Shown: positions 28,934 through 38,665, numbered from the stretch's first letter. The stretch is 64,000 nucleotides of DNA from Qipengyuania spongiae (GCF_026168555.1 NZ_CP092471.1:1994501-2058500); one strand, 5' to 3'. The notes: generated from the sequence alone by a model not told the origin. Program-made: numbers and translations.

Positions 28934-29216
28934 TGCACAACCCATTGCCGAACGCTGGTTCGCTCTCACGCGCGAGCGCATGCCCGAACTGGCTGACAAG
29001 CGCGGCTGGCCGGTCCGGCTCGATCACTGCTTCCAGCGCATCCTGCTCGACAATGCCGTAGGCGGTCACTGGTCGGAGGAGATTCCCGCACCCGCCTATC
29101 GCAACGCGCCCGACGAGTTGCTCGAACGCGCCATCGCGCTGGGCGAGGCGGCGGTCGCGGGCGAGGAAGACTTGGCCGAGCTCAACCGCAATTCGCTGGC
29201 CTGGCGCGGCAAATAG
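28929..29216 (+). CDS. Conserved hypothetical protein, 95 residues
   Basis: 95 residues, soluble, Trp/Arg-rich at the start (AAQPIAERWFALTRERMPEL), with a segment GWPVRLDHCFQRILLDNAVGG and a helical C-terminus (ELLERAIALGEAAVAGEEDL, then NRNSLAWRGK). I have seen this protein type in sphingomonads as a hypothetical protein, but assign no function. It lies 67 bases after the TonB receptor gene on the same strand. The start codon is inside a perfect 11-bp hairpin. Confidence 0.75.
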   Translation: MAAQPIAERWFALTRERMPELADKRGWPVRLDHCFQRILLDNAVGGHWSEEIPAPAYRNAPDELLERAIALGEAAVAGEEDLAELNRNSLAWRGK

Positions 29217-29227
29217 ACGCCTGAACA

Positions 29228-29256
29228 GAAAAGGGCCGGACGTCGCCGCCCGGCCC
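29228..29256 (-). terminator. Intrinsic terminator of the M3 peptidase gene
   Basis: Read on the minus strand, CCGGGCC-type arms (29250-29256 with 29233-29239) form a 7-bp stem followed by UUUU at 29232-29229. It lies about 25 bases after the peptidase stop and between convergent genes. Confidence 0.75.
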
Positions 29257-29281
29257 CCCTGTCTTCGTCTCGCGGCAGGCC

Positions 29282-31546
29282 TCAGTTCGCGCCGGGCACC
29301 GTCGTTCCGGCATCGCCGACCGTGGCGGGGCCATCGTCGGCAACTTCGCTGTCCGCCGCCTCTTCACCATTGCCGACCAGGCCGCGCGCGACCAGCATCG
29401 GCGTGACGTCCGGCTGGCGTCCGGCGAAGTTCTGGAACATCTGGAAGTAATCCATCGTCCCGCCCTTGCTCAGCACGGTCTCGCGGAAATGATCGCCATT
29501 GGCGCGGGTCAGCCCGCCATTCTCGCGGAACCACTTGCGGCTGTCGCGGTCGAGCATTTCGGTCCACAGATAGCTGTAATAGCCCGCCGAATAGCCGGTC
29601 GGCCCGCTGAAGATGTGGTTGAAATAGGTGCTGCGATAGCGCGGCGGCACCATGTCGACCTCGAGGCCGAGTTCTTCCAGCGAACGGCGCTCGAAGGCGT
29701 CGACCTTCGCCGGGGTATCGAGCGCGGCGGCCTGGGCTGGAGTGAGCGCGGCCCATTTCATGTCGAGCAGGGCGGCGGCGACCGTCTCGCCGAAATCGTA
29801 GCCCTGGTTGAACTTCGAGGCTTCCTCGATCTTGGCGATCATCTCGGCCGGGATCGTCTCGCCGGTGCGATAGTGCTTGGCGTAGTTCGACAGGATCGAG
29901 GGCCAAGTCGCCCACATCTCGTGCACCTGGCTCGGATATTCGACGAAGTCGCGCGCCACGGCGGTGCCCGACAGGCTCGGATAGCGCTGGTCGGCGAAGA
30001 AGCCGTGCAGCGCGTGGCCGAATTCGTGGAACATGGTGTTGACGTTGTCGAAGCTCACCAGCTGGGGCTCGCCCTCGGGCGCCTTGGGAATGTTCAGCAC
30101 GTTGTAGATCACCGGCTTGGTGCCCCACAGCTCGCTCTGGTCGACGAAGTTGCTCATCCACGCACCGCCGCGCTTCGAGGCACGCTGATACGGGTCGAAG
30201 TAGAACAGGCCCATTTCCGATCCGTCGCGGTCGAACACGGTGTAGGTCCACACGTCCGGATGATAGACGGGCAGGTCGGTGCGCCGCTCGAACCGCAGGC
30301 CGTAGAGCTTGTTGGCCATCTCGAACACGCCGTCTTCCAGCACCTTGTCGATCTGGAAATATTCCATCACCGCGTCTTCATCGAGATCGTAGCGCTCGGC
30401 CTTGATCTTGTTGGCGTAGCGGTACCAGTCCCACGGCTTGACCTCGTAATTGCCGCCATCGGCCTCGATCGCGGTGTCGAGCATCGCCGCCTCGCGCCGC
30501 TGGGTGGCGGCGAGAGCGGGGACCATCTGGCCCATGAAGTCGAGCGCGGTCTTCGGGTTCTCGGCCATCCGGTCCCACATCGCGTAGGTCGCCCAGTCGG
30601 GCTTGCCGAACAGCGCCGCCTTCTGCGCGCGAAGGCCGGCGATACGGGCGATCAGCGCCCGCGTGTCGATCGCGGTCGTGCCGTCGGCACGGTGATAGCT
30701 CGTCATGAACAGCTTCTCGCGCGCGGCACGGTTGCTCATCGTTGGCAGCAGCGGCTGCTGCGTGGTGTTCTGCAAGGCGATCGCGAACTTGCCCGGCTGG
30801 CCCTTCTCGGCGGCGAGGTCGGCGGCGGACTGGATGTCGCTGTCCGACAGGCCCGCTAGGTCGCTGCGATTGTCGAAAAAGACCGTCTGGTTGCTCATCG
30901 CGTTGCGGGCGAGCTGGCCGAATTCGGTCGTCAGAGTCGAAAGCTGGGTGTTGATCGCCTTGACCTGTTCGCGCTGGCCATCGGTCAGCATCGCGCCGGC
31001 ATGGACCATCCCTTCATAGGTGTCCTCGAGCAGCTTGGCGTCTTCCTGCGTCAGGTTCATCGAGGCGCGATTGTCGTAGACCGCCTTGACCCGCTGAAAC
31101 AGCTTGGGGTCGAGGGTGATGGCATCGCCGTGCGCGGTCAGCTTGGGGCTGATCTCGGTGTTGATCTCGTCCAGCCGGTCGGTCGTGTTCGATCCGGTGA
31201 GCGCGAAGAAGACCGTGCTCACGCGGCCGAGCATCCGGCCCGACTTCTCCAGCGCCACGATGGTGTTCTCGAATGTCGGTGCGGCGGGATTGTCGCGGAT
31301 GGCGGCAATCTCGGCATTGTGGATCCGCATCCCCTGTTCGAAGGCGGGGACGTAGTCGTCCTCGCTGATGCGGTCGAAGTTCGGGGCCTGGAAAGGCAGG
31401 TTGCTGTCCGACGCGAAATAGCCGGTGCCTTGGGGTATCTCGGCGGAAGAGGCAGCGCCGTCGGTCATCGTCATGTCATCCTGCATGGTGGCGCATCCTC
31501 CAAGCAGGGCGGCGGATGCGACGGTGGCCAGAATCTGGGCCTTCAT
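29282..31546 (-). CDS. M3-family peptidase lipoprotein (dipeptidyl carboxypeptidase-like)
   Basis: 754 residues. The signal peptide ends in lipobox LLGGC, with lipidated Cys18, so the enzyme is anchored in the envelope. A long helical domain (about 60-450) precedes the zinc site HEFGHALH at 507-514, with the third ligand Glu in the next helix (VEYPSQVHEMW). This layout matches the Dcp/oligopeptidase A family, which trims dipeptides or degrades short peptides. Many sphingomonad Dcp proteins carry a lipobox. The Ala/Glu-rich C-terminal tail beyond about 725 is not part of the catalytic domain. A terminator follows on its strand. Confidence 0.92.
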   Translation of the reverse strand: MKAQILATVASAALLGGCATMQDDMTMTDGAASSAEIPQGTGYFASDSNLPFQAPNFDRISEDDYVPAFEQGMRIHNAEIAAIRDNPAAPTFENTIVALEKSGRMLGRVSTVFFALTGSNTTDRLDEINTEISPKLTAHGDAITLDPKLFQRVKAVYDNRASMNLTQEDAKLLEDTYEGMVHAGAMLTDGQREQVKAINTQLSTLTTEFGQLARNAMSNQTVFFDNRSDLAGLSDSDIQSAADLAAEKGQPGKFAIALQNTTQQPLLPTMSNRAAREKLFMTSYHRADGTTAIDTRALIARIAGLRAQKAALFGKPDWATYAMWDRMAENPKTALDFMGQMVPALAATQRREAAMLDTAIEADGGNYEVKPWDWYRYANKIKAERYDLDEDAVMEYFQIDKVLEDGVFEMANKLYGLRFERRTDLPVYHPDVWTYTVFDRDGSEMGLFYFDPYQRASKRGGAWMSNFVDQSELWGTKPVIYNVLNIPKAPEGEPQLVSFDNVNTMFHEFGHALHGFFADQRYPSLSGTAVARDFVEYPSQVHEMWATWPSILSNYAKHYRTGETIPAEMIAKIEEASKFNQGYDFGETVAAALLDMKWAALTPAQAAALDTPAKVDAFERRSLEELGLEVDMVPPRYRSTYFNHIFSGPTGYSAGYYSYLWTEMLDRDSRKWFRENGGLTRANGDHFRETVLSKGGTMDYFQMFQNFAGRQPDVTPMLVARGLVGNGEEAADSEVADDGPATVGDAGTTVPGAN

Positions 31547-31696
31547 AAATCAGTCTCCGATTGGTCGGGGGCACGCCAGCGGACGCCTGCATGCCGGGAT
31601 AGTCTCGTTCCTATACGATGGCGCTTGAACAGAGGATTGATCGAAAAGGCAACAGCTTCGCCGCGAAAGGGCGGGCATGAATTGCCGGGCGGAAAG

Positions 31697-32350
31697 TCAC
31701 TGCGCGGGGATGGGGGTCGCCTGATTGCGACCCGCCTTCTCGCGCGCGGCACGGGCGGCATCGTCGAGCGCCTGACGGTTGACGGTCACGATGCTCGGCC
31801 GCCCACCCTTCTCGTCGACCACCAGCCACAGCGAGCCGAGTTCGAAGAAAGCACCCTGTTCGGGCACAACCGTCATGTCGGCGAGGTCAAGGCGACCAAG
31901 CGTTTCCAGCATTCGCGCATCGAACACCTCGTCGAAGATGTCTTCGACCATCTCGCGGCTTTCGATCGGACGCCGTTCGCCCTCGGAATCGATATAGAGC
32001 AGGGGCAGACCGATCTGTTCGAGCATCCGGGCCTTGTTGCCGCTCTTCGCCGCCTCGCGAATGGCGAGGATCGCAGCGTCGAACTGGCTGGCCGTGGTAC
32101 CCGTGGCACAGGAGATCGCGCCGCCTTTCACCCTGTCGTGCGCGCGATCGAACGCGACCGCACGTTCGGCCTGTTCGCTCCAGACCATCAGCAGGCAATC
32201 GTCCTTCGCCGTCTGCAACGCCTCGTCGAGCCGGGCCTCCCGGTGCGAGGCGGCGGCGGGCGACAGGTTCACCCCGTCGCGCTCGTCCGGCACGGGGGAA
32301 CAGGACATGGCGCCGATTAACAGGCAGAGCGGGGACAAATTGCGGATCAT
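31697..32350 (-). CDS. Putative lipoprotein, 217 residues
   Basis: 217 residues from ATG 32348-32350, which overlaps the thpR stop by four bases (ATGA). The signal peptide MIRNLSPLCLLIGAMSC has a lipobox-like end with lipidated Cys17 (Met at -2 is unusual). The mature domain is acidic and helical with a Cys pair (DDCLLMVW and ISCATGTT), and later a segment FFELGSLWLVVDEKGG. No known domain recognised. Co-translation with thpR is a matter of gene packing; no functional link is evident. Confidence 0.7.
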   Translation of the reverse strand: MIRNLSPLCLLIGAMSCSPVPDERDGVNLSPAAASHREARLDEALQTAKDDCLLMVWSEQAERAVAFDRAHDRVKGGAISCATGTTASQFDAAILAIREAAKSGNKARMLEQIGLPLLYIDSEGERRPIESREMVEDIFDEVFDARMLETLGRLDLADMTVVPEQGAFFELGSLWLVVDEKGGRPSIVTVNRQALDDAARAAREKAGRNQATPIPAQ

Positions 32351-32889
32351 GCAGATTTCAACTGATAGCGGACGACCGGTTCGTAAAGCGAGCCGCCCGC
32401 CCCGAGATGGCTTTCGTATAGGATGAAGGCGTCGACCGGCCACGGGTCGGAACGCAGATCGCCGTGGTTCGCGATCCAGCCGCCAATGGGTTCGGTCGAG
32501 CTGTTCAGCCGGGCAATGGTAATATGCGGCGCGAACCGGCGGGTTTCGGGCGTGCATCCCGCGCGGCGACAGGCTTTCTCCACCCGGTCGGCGAGATCGA
32601 GCAGGTTGCGCGACGGAGACAGACCCGCCCACAAGCTATGCGGCCGCCCGCGCCGTTCGAAGTGACCGACGCCTTTCAGTGACAGAGCGAAAGGGGCCGG
32701 GCGAACAGTGCAAAGGCTCTCCGCGATGTCGTTGGCGAGCGGGGCTTCCGCCTCGCCGATGAATCTGAGAGTGAGGTGAAGCTGGTCCTCACCCTGCCAG
32801 CGAGCGCCCTCCAGCCCTTCCATCGTGTCGATCAGTGCATCGCGAATTTGTTCGGGCGGACGTATGGCGACGAAAAGCCGGTGCGGCAT
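32347..32889 (-). CDS. thpR: RNA 2',3'-cyclic phosphodiesterase
   Basis: 180 residues, the LigT/ThpR branch of the 2H phosphoesterases. The first HxTx motif is QLHLTLRFIGE (near residue 40) and the second HITIARL (near 127), with the opening MPHRLFVAIRPPEQIRDAL typical of ThpR. It hydrolyses 2',3'-cyclic phosphate termini and can join 2'-5' RNA ends in vitro. It overlaps the next lipoprotein gene by four bases and is about 20 bases from the lysozyme gene on the same strand. Confidence 0.9.
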   Translation of the reverse strand: MPHRLFVAIRPPEQIRDALIDTMEGLEGARWQGEDQLHLTLRFIGEAEAPLANDIAESLCTVRPAPFALSLKGVGHFERRGRPHSLWAGLSPSRNLLDLADRVEKACRRAGCTPETRRFAPHITIARLNSSTEPIGGWIANHGDLRSDPWPVDAFILYESHLGAGGSLYEPVVRYQLKSA

Positions 32890-32910
32890 CGGACTTGCTC
32901 GGCCTTTGGA

Positions 32911-33819
32911 TCAGGTGTTGTTCCGCGCCGCCTCGCGCGGGTCCTCGTATCGCGCGTCGAGAAATATCTTGGCGCGCCGTTCGCTACGGAATTCGAGGCC
33001 GCGCGCGATGCGGCCCCCGGCATAGGTGTAGTCGAGCTCGGTCGCGATCCGCCGGTAATCCCCCGAGGCCACGGCGGCATTGAGGCGGGGGCTTTCGCTC
33101 GCCGAGACGTTCCCTGCGCCGACATTGTAGACGAGATCGACCAACGCATCGAATTCGTGCTGAAACAGCGGCAGATCGCCGACAAGCTCGCGCACGCCGC
33201 TTTCCGCCTCGACCAGATCGCCTTCGAGAAATTCGAGGACCTGTTGCCGGCTGATCCGGTCGCCGACCCGCAGATTGTCCCTGGGCGTCACCAGATGTCC
33301 AACGCCCACGGTGGGGTAGCCCGCGACATCGCGATAGACCACGTAGCGTACCCCTTCCTCCTCGATCAGCGCCTGCTTGAATTCGGCGCTGGCGTTGCGC
33401 AGCGAGGCCGGCATTCGTTTCCCACCGAAAGCGTCGGTCAGCTCGGGCGAATTCCCGTCACCTGATCCGGGCCAGGCGGGGCCGGAAAACGCGGCGAGGC
33501 CAACCGCGCTCGCGGTCAGCAGGGCAGCGGCCGTCTTCCGACTGGACAGGGACGGTTTGACCTTGAACACCCGGCGCGCCGCATCTCGGGCGCGCTTGAG
33601 GTCGCTGCGCTGGCGCATTTTCCGGTCCTGCGCCAGCTTGTTGCGTGCATCGCGATCGGACTTGTCCCGATCCGTATCGGATGGCCGGGGCAGGGCGTCG
33701 AGCGGCGTGTCGAGATCCCGCAGCATCTGGCGAACCCGGTCGCGGGAACCAGTCTTGCGGTTGTGTCTGTCGGGCAATCGGGCCGCGCGGGGCACTGTCT
33801 TGCTGGAACTGGACGGCAT
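32911..33819 (-). CDS. GH24-type lysozyme with long N-terminal cytoplasmic extension
   Basis: 302 residues from ATG 33817-33819. Residues 1-95 are very basic and hydrophilic, followed by one hydrophobic segment (about 97-116, AAALLTASAVGLAAFSGPAW). The GH24/T4-type lysozyme domain (about 150-290) shows EEEGVRYVVYRDVAGYPTVG with the catalytic Glu, then VGHLVT and the helical part DALVDLVYNVGAGN. It resembles phage endolysins and chromosomal lysozymes of alphaproteobacteria. No holin, spanin or other phage gene is nearby, so a role in wall remodelling or a captured endolysin are both possible. An upstream ATG (near 33861) would add 14 residues. Confidence 0.82.
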   Translation of the reverse strand: MPSSSSKTVPRAARLPDRHNRKTGSRDRVRQMLRDLDTPLDALPRPSDTDRDKSDRDARNKLAQDRKMRQRSDLKRARDAARRVFKVKPSLSSRKTAAALLTASAVGLAAFSGPAWPGSGDGNSPELTDAFGGKRMPASLRNASAEFKQALIEEEGVRYVVYRDVAGYPTVGVGHLVTPRDNLRVGDRISRQQVLEFLEGDLVEAESGVRELVGDLPLFQHEFDALVDLVYNVGAGNVSASESPRLNAAVASGDYRRIATELDYTYAGGRIARGLEFRSERRAKIFLDARYEDPREAARNNT

Positions 33820-34114
33820 AATCTGTGGACCTTGGTCTACCTGTGTGCGGGGCATTACCATCCCGAGCGTCTTGTCCCGCTCGAAGGGCGGCTGGCCCCC
33901 GTTCTCACCCGAATAACGGACGAACCTTGCGAAAAGGTCCTCGGTTCGTCCGACGCGATGGGCGGATCGGTGGACCCGGCGGTGTCCGAGAGGCCTACGA
34001 GCGGGTGTTGCGATTGCGCGGAACGCTCCCATCTGATGGCCCACCGTTGGTATCGGGCCCGCACCGGACCACCCTCGCTTGACATCCGCGAACACAACAG
34101 GAACACGCCTCTAC

Positions 34115-37057
34115 ATGGCTCTTACCAAAATCTCCGTCCGCGGCGCGCGCGAGCACAATCTCAAGGGCGTCGACATCGACCTGCCGCGCGACAGCCTGAT
34201 CGTGATCACCGGCCTGTCGGGCTCAGGCAAGTCGAGCCTCGCCTTCGACACCATCTATGCCGAGGGGCAACGGCGTTATGTCGAGAGCCTGTCGGCCTAT
34301 GCGCGCCAGTTCCTCGAGATGATGCAGAAGCCCGATGTCGAGCATATCGACGGGCTGTCCCCCGCCATCTCGATCGAGCAGAAGACCACCAGCCGCAATC
34401 CGCGCTCGACCGTGGCGACCGTGACCGAGATCTACGACTACATGCGCCTGCTCTGGGCGCGGGTTGGCGTGCCGTACAGCCCCGCCACCGGCCTGCCGAT
34501 CGAGGCGCAGACTGTCTCCAACATGGTCGACCGGGTCATGGCCCTGCCCGAGGGGACGCGCGCCTATCTGCTCGCCCCCGTGGTGCGCGGCCGCAAGGGC
34601 GAATACCGGCGCGAGCTTGCCGAATGGCAGAAGGCGGGCTTCACCCGCGTCCGCATCGACGGCGAGATGTATCCGATCGAGGAAGCGCCCGCGCTCGACA
34701 AGAAGTTCAAGCACGACATCGAGGTGGTGGTCGACCGCATCGCGGTGAAGGAAGGCATCGAGACGCGGCTGGCCGACAGTTTCGAGACCGCGCTGCGCCT
34801 CGCCGAAGGGCTCGCCTATATCGACCTTGCCGACGGCGTGGTGCCGGGGCGCGAGGACGAAGCGGGTAGCGGCGGCGCGATGAAGGGGGCGGGGCTGCCC
34901 GCCAACCGCATCGTCTTTTCCGAGAAGTTCGCCTGCCCGGTCTCCGGCTTCACCATCGAGGAGGTCGAACCGCGCCTCTTCTCCTTCAACGCGCCGCAGG
35001 GGGCCTGCCCGACCTGCGACGGGATCGGCGAGAAGCAGCTCTTCGACCCCCGGCTCGTCGTTCCCAACGAGGCGCTGAGCCTCAAGAAGGGCGCGGTGGT
35101 GCCTTGGGCCAAGTCCAACCCGCCATCGCCCTATTACATGCAGGTGCTCGCCAGCCTCGCCAAGGAGTTCGGCTTCGCGCTCGACACCGCGTGGGAGGAC
35201 CTTGCGCCCGAGAACCGCGACATCATCCTCCACGGCACCAAGGGCAAGCGCGTGCCGCTGACCTTCAAGGACGGGCGCAAGCAATACACGGTCAACAAGC
35301 CGTTCGAAGGCGTGATCGGCAATCTCAACCGCCGCCTGCTCCAGACCGAAAGCGCCTGGATGCGCGAGGAGCTGTCCAAGTTCCAGACCGCGCAGCCCTG
35401 CGAGACCTGCGGCGGCAAGCGGCTGAACGAGAAGGCACTGGCGGTGAAGATCCCCGGGCCGCCTACAAGTGACGGGGCCGGCATCACCGACATCGCCACC
35501 CCCACCAAGATGAGCGTCGCCGATGCCAAGGCCTGGTTCCTCGGCCTGCCCGACCATCTCGGCGAGACGCAGCAGCAGATCGCCAGGGCCATCCTCAAGG
35601 AAATCAACGAGCGGCTGGGCTTCCTCGACAATGTCGGGCTCGACTACCTCAATCTCGACCGCACCAGCGGCACCCTGTCCGGCGGCGAGAGCCAGCGCAT
35701 CCGCCTCGCCAGCCAGATCGGCAGCGGGCTGTCGGGCGTGCTCTACGTGCTCGACGAGCCCAGCATCGGCCTTCACCAGCGCGACAACGACCGGCTGCTC
35801 GAAACCCTCAAGCGCCTGCGCGATCTCGGCAACACGGTGATCGTGGTCGAGCATGACGAGGACGCGATCCGCGCCGCCGACTACGTGGTCGATCTCGGCC
35901 CCGGCGCCGGCGTCCACGGGGGCGAGGTGGTGGCCGAAGGCACGCTGAAGCAGGTGCTGAAATCGAAGAAGTCGCTCACCGCCGCCTATCTCACCGGCCG
36001 GCGCGAGATCGCCGTCCCGGCGGAGCGGCGCAAGGGCAACGGCAAGCAGCTCACCGTCCACGGCGCGCGGGCGAACAATCTGCGGGACGTCACCGCCTCC
36101 ATCCCGCTCGGCACCTTCACCTGCATCACCGGGGTCTCGGGCTCGGGCAAGTCCTCCTTCACCATCGACACGCTCTATGCCGCCGCGGCGCGCACGCTGA
36201 ACGGGGCGCGGGTGGTCGCGGGCGCGCACGACAAGGTGACCGGCCTCGAACATTGCGACAAGGTGATCGAGATCGACCAGTCGCCCATCGGCCGCACCCC
36301 GCGCTCCAACCCGGCGACCTACACCGGCGCCTTCACCCAGATCCGCGACTGGTTCGCCGGCCTGCCCGAGGCGCAGGCGCGCGGCTACAAGCCGGGGCGC
36401 TTCAGCTTCAACGTCAAGGGCGGCCGGTGCGAGGCGTGCCAGGGCGACGGCCTCATCAAGATCGAGATGCACTTCCTGCCCGACGTCTACGTCACCTGCG
36501 AGGAATGCGGCGGCAAGCGGTACAACCGCGAGACGCTGGAGGTGCGCTTCAAGGGCCTCTCCATCGCCGACGTGCTCGACATGACGATCGAGGATGCGGA
36601 GGAATTCTTCAAGGCCGTCCCCCCGATCCGCGACCGGATGCACATGCTGAACGAGGTGGGGCTGGGCTACGTCAAGGTCGGACAGCAGGCGACCACGCTA
36701 TCGGGCGGCGAGGCGCAGCGGGTGAAGCTCGCCAAGGAACTCGCCCGGCGCAGCACCGGGCAGACGCTCTACATCCTCGACGAGCCGACCACGGGCCTCC
36801 ATTTCGAGGATGTCCGCAAGCTCCTCGAAGTGCTCCACCGGCTGGTCGAGCAGGGCAACAGCGTCGTCGTCATCGAGCACAATCTGGATGTCATCAAGAC
36901 GGCGGATTACCTGCTCGACCTCGGCCCGGGCGGCGGCGTCCGAGGCGGCGAGATCGTCGCGAGCGGGACGCCGGAGGAGGTGGTCAAGGTGCCGGAGAGC
37001 TATACCGGACAGTACCTTGCGCCGCTGTTGGAGCGGAAGCGGGTAGTGACGGAATGA
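34115..37057 (+). CDS. uvrA: UvrA, excision nuclease subunit A
   Basis: 980 residues, the damage-sensing ABC ATPase of nucleotide excision repair. Two ATP sites are complete: Walker [21 protein letters not shown] near residue 33 and [16 protein letters not shown] near 675; signatures [12 protein letters not shown] and [12 protein letters not shown]. Zinc-finger-type Cys pairs are seen ([32 protein letters not shown]). ATG 34115 follows AACAGGAACACGCC and matches the family start [18 protein letters not shown]. No LexA operator GTTC-N7-GTTC was seen in the 250 bases upstream. The 3' end converges on the AIPR gene. Confidence 0.96.
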   Translation: MALTKISVRGAREHNLKGVDIDLPRDSLIVITGLSGSGKSSLAFDTIYAEGQRRYVESLSAYARQFLEMMQKPDVEHIDGLSPAISIEQKTTSRNPRSTVATVTEIYDYMRLLWARVGVPYSPATGLPIEAQTVSNMVDRVMALPEGTRAYLLAPVVRGRKGEYRRELAEWQKAGFTRVRIDGEMYPIEEAPALDKKFKHDIEVVVDRIAVKEGIETRLADSFETALRLAEGLAYIDLADGVVPGREDEAGSGGAMKGAGLPANRIVFSEKFACPVSGFTIEEVEPRLFSFNAPQGACPTCDGIGEKQLFDPRLVVPNEALSLKKGAVVPWAKSNPPSPYYMQVLASLAKEFGFALDTAWEDLAPENRDIILHGTKGKRVPLTFKDGRKQYTVNKPFEGVIGNLNRRLLQTESAWMREELSKFQTAQPCETCGGKRLNEKALAVKIPGPPTSDGAGITDIATPTKMSVADAKAWFLGLPDHLGETQQQIARAILKEINERLGFLDNVGLDYLNLDRTSGTLSGGESQRIRLASQIGSGLSGVLYVLDEPSIGLHQRDNDRLLETLKRLRDLGNTVIVVEHDEDAIRAADYVVDLGPGAGVHGGEVVAEGTLKQVLKSKKSLTAAYLTGRREIAVPAERRKGNGKQLTVHGARANNLRDVTASIPLGTFTCITGVSGSGKSSFTIDTLYAAAARTLNGARVVAGAHDKVTGLEHCDKVIEIDQSPIGRTPRSNPATYTGAFTQIRDWFAGLPEAQARGYKPGRFSFNVKGGRCEACQGDGLIKIEMHFLPDVYVTCEECGGKRYNRETLEVRFKGLSIADVLDMTIEDAEEFFKAVPPIRDRMHMLNEVGLGYVKVGQQATTLSGGEAQRVKLAKELARRSTGQTLYILDEPTTGLHFEDVRKLLEVLHRLVEQGNSVVVIEHNLDVIKTADYLLDLGPGGGVRGGEIVASGTPEEVVKVPESYTGQYLAPLLERKRVVTE

Positions 37058-37127
37058 CAACGACAGCGTTTATCTGGCACGACCTCTTGGCCTAGGTGTA
37101 ATCCGGTACCCCGAAATCGATAGCCAG

Positions 37128-38297
37128 TCATGACTCGAATGACGACGCCATTTCTGTCATGATCTTCAATGCTTCATAAGCACTTGACGATCGACCCATA
37201 TACATCGGCTTTCCTTCATGCGCCGAAAGCTGCCGACGTGCTGCTCCAGCCATCATTTCGTCCTGAAAAACTCTCGGCTGCTTATAAGACCATTTTTTCA
37301 ACTTCTTATCGTATTTTACAAATTGAGACAAAGCGGCCAGGATTGGGAAAATCACGCCGTCGTGAACTTTCATGATTGCTCCATGGTTATCGCGTACGGC
37401 TTGTTGAGCATCGGATCTGAGGCGTTTTGACGACCAAACCTCCGAGGTTTTCCAGTGTTGATACAGTTCCCAAGAAGTTCCGGCCATATCAAGAAAGTAT
37501 TCGTAGATTCTTTTTGAAGCAGGATCACTTTCCTTTTTGTCGTGAACTCGTATAAAATCTGTTAAGCACGCAGCCGCGTTCTTGTAGGATCTAATACGAG
37601 AATCAATTGATTGACGACTTTTCGGGGCAAGTTCGTCAGGAATCAAAGCCCAAAGGATCTGCAATAGAAATCGTGGATCGACAAGATTCTCGCCGATATC
37701 TGTTTCGCTTTTCGCTATTTCCCAATTGGGAAAATCTCTTCGAAAACGAACGTCTAATTCATCGAAGTAACCTTGTTTGCCAGCTTTGGAGATATCTTGA
37801 ACTTTGGTCGCAGTATTTCTAGCGATAGCGATTTTGATACGATTGGAGCGATCTGGTTCGATGCCAATTTCCGCTCTAATGAAAAAGAGCTCTGGCTTTA
37901 TGCCGATCTGGGCGCACTCTTCGAAATACATCCGAATCTCACCCTGAGATTGAGCGCCATTGTTTATCGAAGCGTCATAGAGGGTAATCTTGCGGTTCTT
38001 ATCGTCTAGTTCGACTTTCGATGATCCAATAAGAAATCCGCTATTCAATTGAGAAAAGCGATCTCGCTCATTTCGAATCGTCGACGCAATCGCGCGATGA
38101 ACCATCGAACGCTGCTTCTTATTATGTTCAGGAATGTAGTCACGAAGATTGTCATCAGTTCCAACCTTCAAGATTTCCTCAGCGGGCATTACAACACTAT
38201 ATGTCGTTGCACCGTTTTCAGCTTCATCCGGTGTGGTTACGTTGCGGAGGACAGAGTAGTAGAGGGTTACCGGCGTATTCGGTTTCAATTTCGACAT
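37128..38297 (-). CDS. AIPR-family protein (abortive infection/phage resistance-like)
   Basis: 389 residues from ATG 38295-38297, with GGAG six bases upstream; an upstream TTG start is unlikely. The central part carries the AIPR hallmarks: NSGFLIGSSK (about 85-94), the INNGAQSQG motif (111-119, compare the family's V/I-NG-x-Q-T), an EIGIEP strand (143-148) and ARNTATKVQDIS (159-170, compare the family's TNTQNPV). AIPR proteins are known from phage abortive infection and restriction-modification operons; their biochemical activity is not settled. The gene is clearly more AT-rich than uvrA before it and the HTH gene after it, a sign of acquisition. It follows the 76-residue gene by 60 bases with a hairpin between them. 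No methylase or nuclease gene is linked. Confidence 0.78.
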   Translation of the reverse strand: MSKLKPNTPVTLYYSVLRNVTTPDEAENGATTYSVVMPAEEILKVGTDDNLRDYIPEHNKKQRSMVHRAIASTIRNERDRFSQLNSGFLIGSSKVELDDKNRKITLYDASINNGAQSQGEIRMYFEECAQIGIKPELFFIRAEIGIEPDRSNRIKIAIARNTATKVQDISKAGKQGYFDELDVRFRRDFPNWEIAKSETDIGENLVDPRFLLQILWALIPDELAPKSRQSIDSRIRSYKNAAACLTDFIRVHDKKESDPASKRIYEYFLDMAGTSWELYQHWKTSEVWSSKRLRSDAQQAVRDNHGAIMKVHDGVIFPILAALSQFVKYDKKLKKWSYKQPRVFQDEMMAGAARRQLSAHEGKPMYMGRSSSAYEALKIMTEMASSFES

Positions 38298-38326
38298 GAG
38301 CTTCTCCAACTCTTGATAGGAAGGGC

Positions 38327-38352
38327 GGCGCAGGCCCGAATGGGCCTGCGCC
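38327..38352 (-). other. Perfect 11-bp hairpin between the 76-residue and AIPR genes
   Basis: GGCGCAGGCCC at 38327-38337 and GGGCCTGCGCC at 38342-38352 are perfectly complementary with a GAAT loop. It is very GC-rich inside an AT-rich module and lies 5 bases from the stop of the upstream gene. The minus strand downstream has CCTTTCC-like sequence but no clean U-run. It may be an attenuator, a partial terminator that lowers AIPR expression, or an RNA-processing site. Confidence 0.7.
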
Positions 38353-38357
38353 CATTC

Positions 38358-38588
38358 TTACGCCACGATCTTGATGTCGCCCGGGTTGCAGAAGATGACG
38401 AACTGGTCGCCGCTCTCGACCATGTGGAAACCACGGCGGATGACCTCTGCTTTGAGCAGAGCGACGGATGCGTACTCGACCACACTTGCAATTTTCCGGC
38501 GAACGATGCCGCCATTGCAAGCTGCTTGGGAGCTGAAGATTTGGGAGATCCAGAAATGCGCCGACGGCGCGCGCGTGAAAGCACTCAT
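38358..38588 (-). CDS. Small unknown protein, first gene of the AIPR module
   Basis: 76 residues from ATG 38586-38588, with an AAGGA ribosome site eight bases upstream. The N-terminus is basic and aromatic (SAFTRAPSAHFWISQIFSSQ), then NGGIVRRKIASVVEYASVAL, and a likely beta-rich end (RGFHMVESGDQFVIFCNPGD, then IKIVA). The start was chosen for its ribosome site; longer overlapping frames in this stretch have none. I do not recognise an enzyme or toxin family, though the architecture looks like a compact conserved small domain. It shares a promoter with the AIPR gene. An immunity or regulatory partner of AIPR is possible but not shown. Confidence 0.65.
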   Translation of the reverse strand: MSAFTRAPSAHFWISQIFSSQAACNGGIVRRKIASVVEYASVALLKAEVIRRGFHMVESGDQFVIFCNPGDIKIVA

Positions 38589-38665
38589 TGAAGTATTCCT
38601 TGTTCTGCGTTGCACGCTCGAGCTTCGTCGAAACCATTTCGAGAAAACACGTGACAACGTCCTTT

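Noticed and set aside
32911-33819. Idea that the GH24 lysozyme marks a prophage
   Set aside because: No integrase, holin, capsid, terminase large subunit or attachment repeat is near. Neighbours are housekeeping genes thpR and uvrA.
34223-36643. Minus-strand open frame of 806 codons opposite uvrA
   Set aside because: Shadow of uvrA, whose two ATPase sites and zinc motifs are complete on the plus strand. The antisense product has low-complexity composition.
38224-38637. 137-codon minus-strand frame overlapping the 76-residue gene
   Set aside because: It lacks a ribosome site and its second half is Arg/Pro-rich shadow sequence. The 76-codon frame has an AAGGA site at correct spacing and a coherent sequence.
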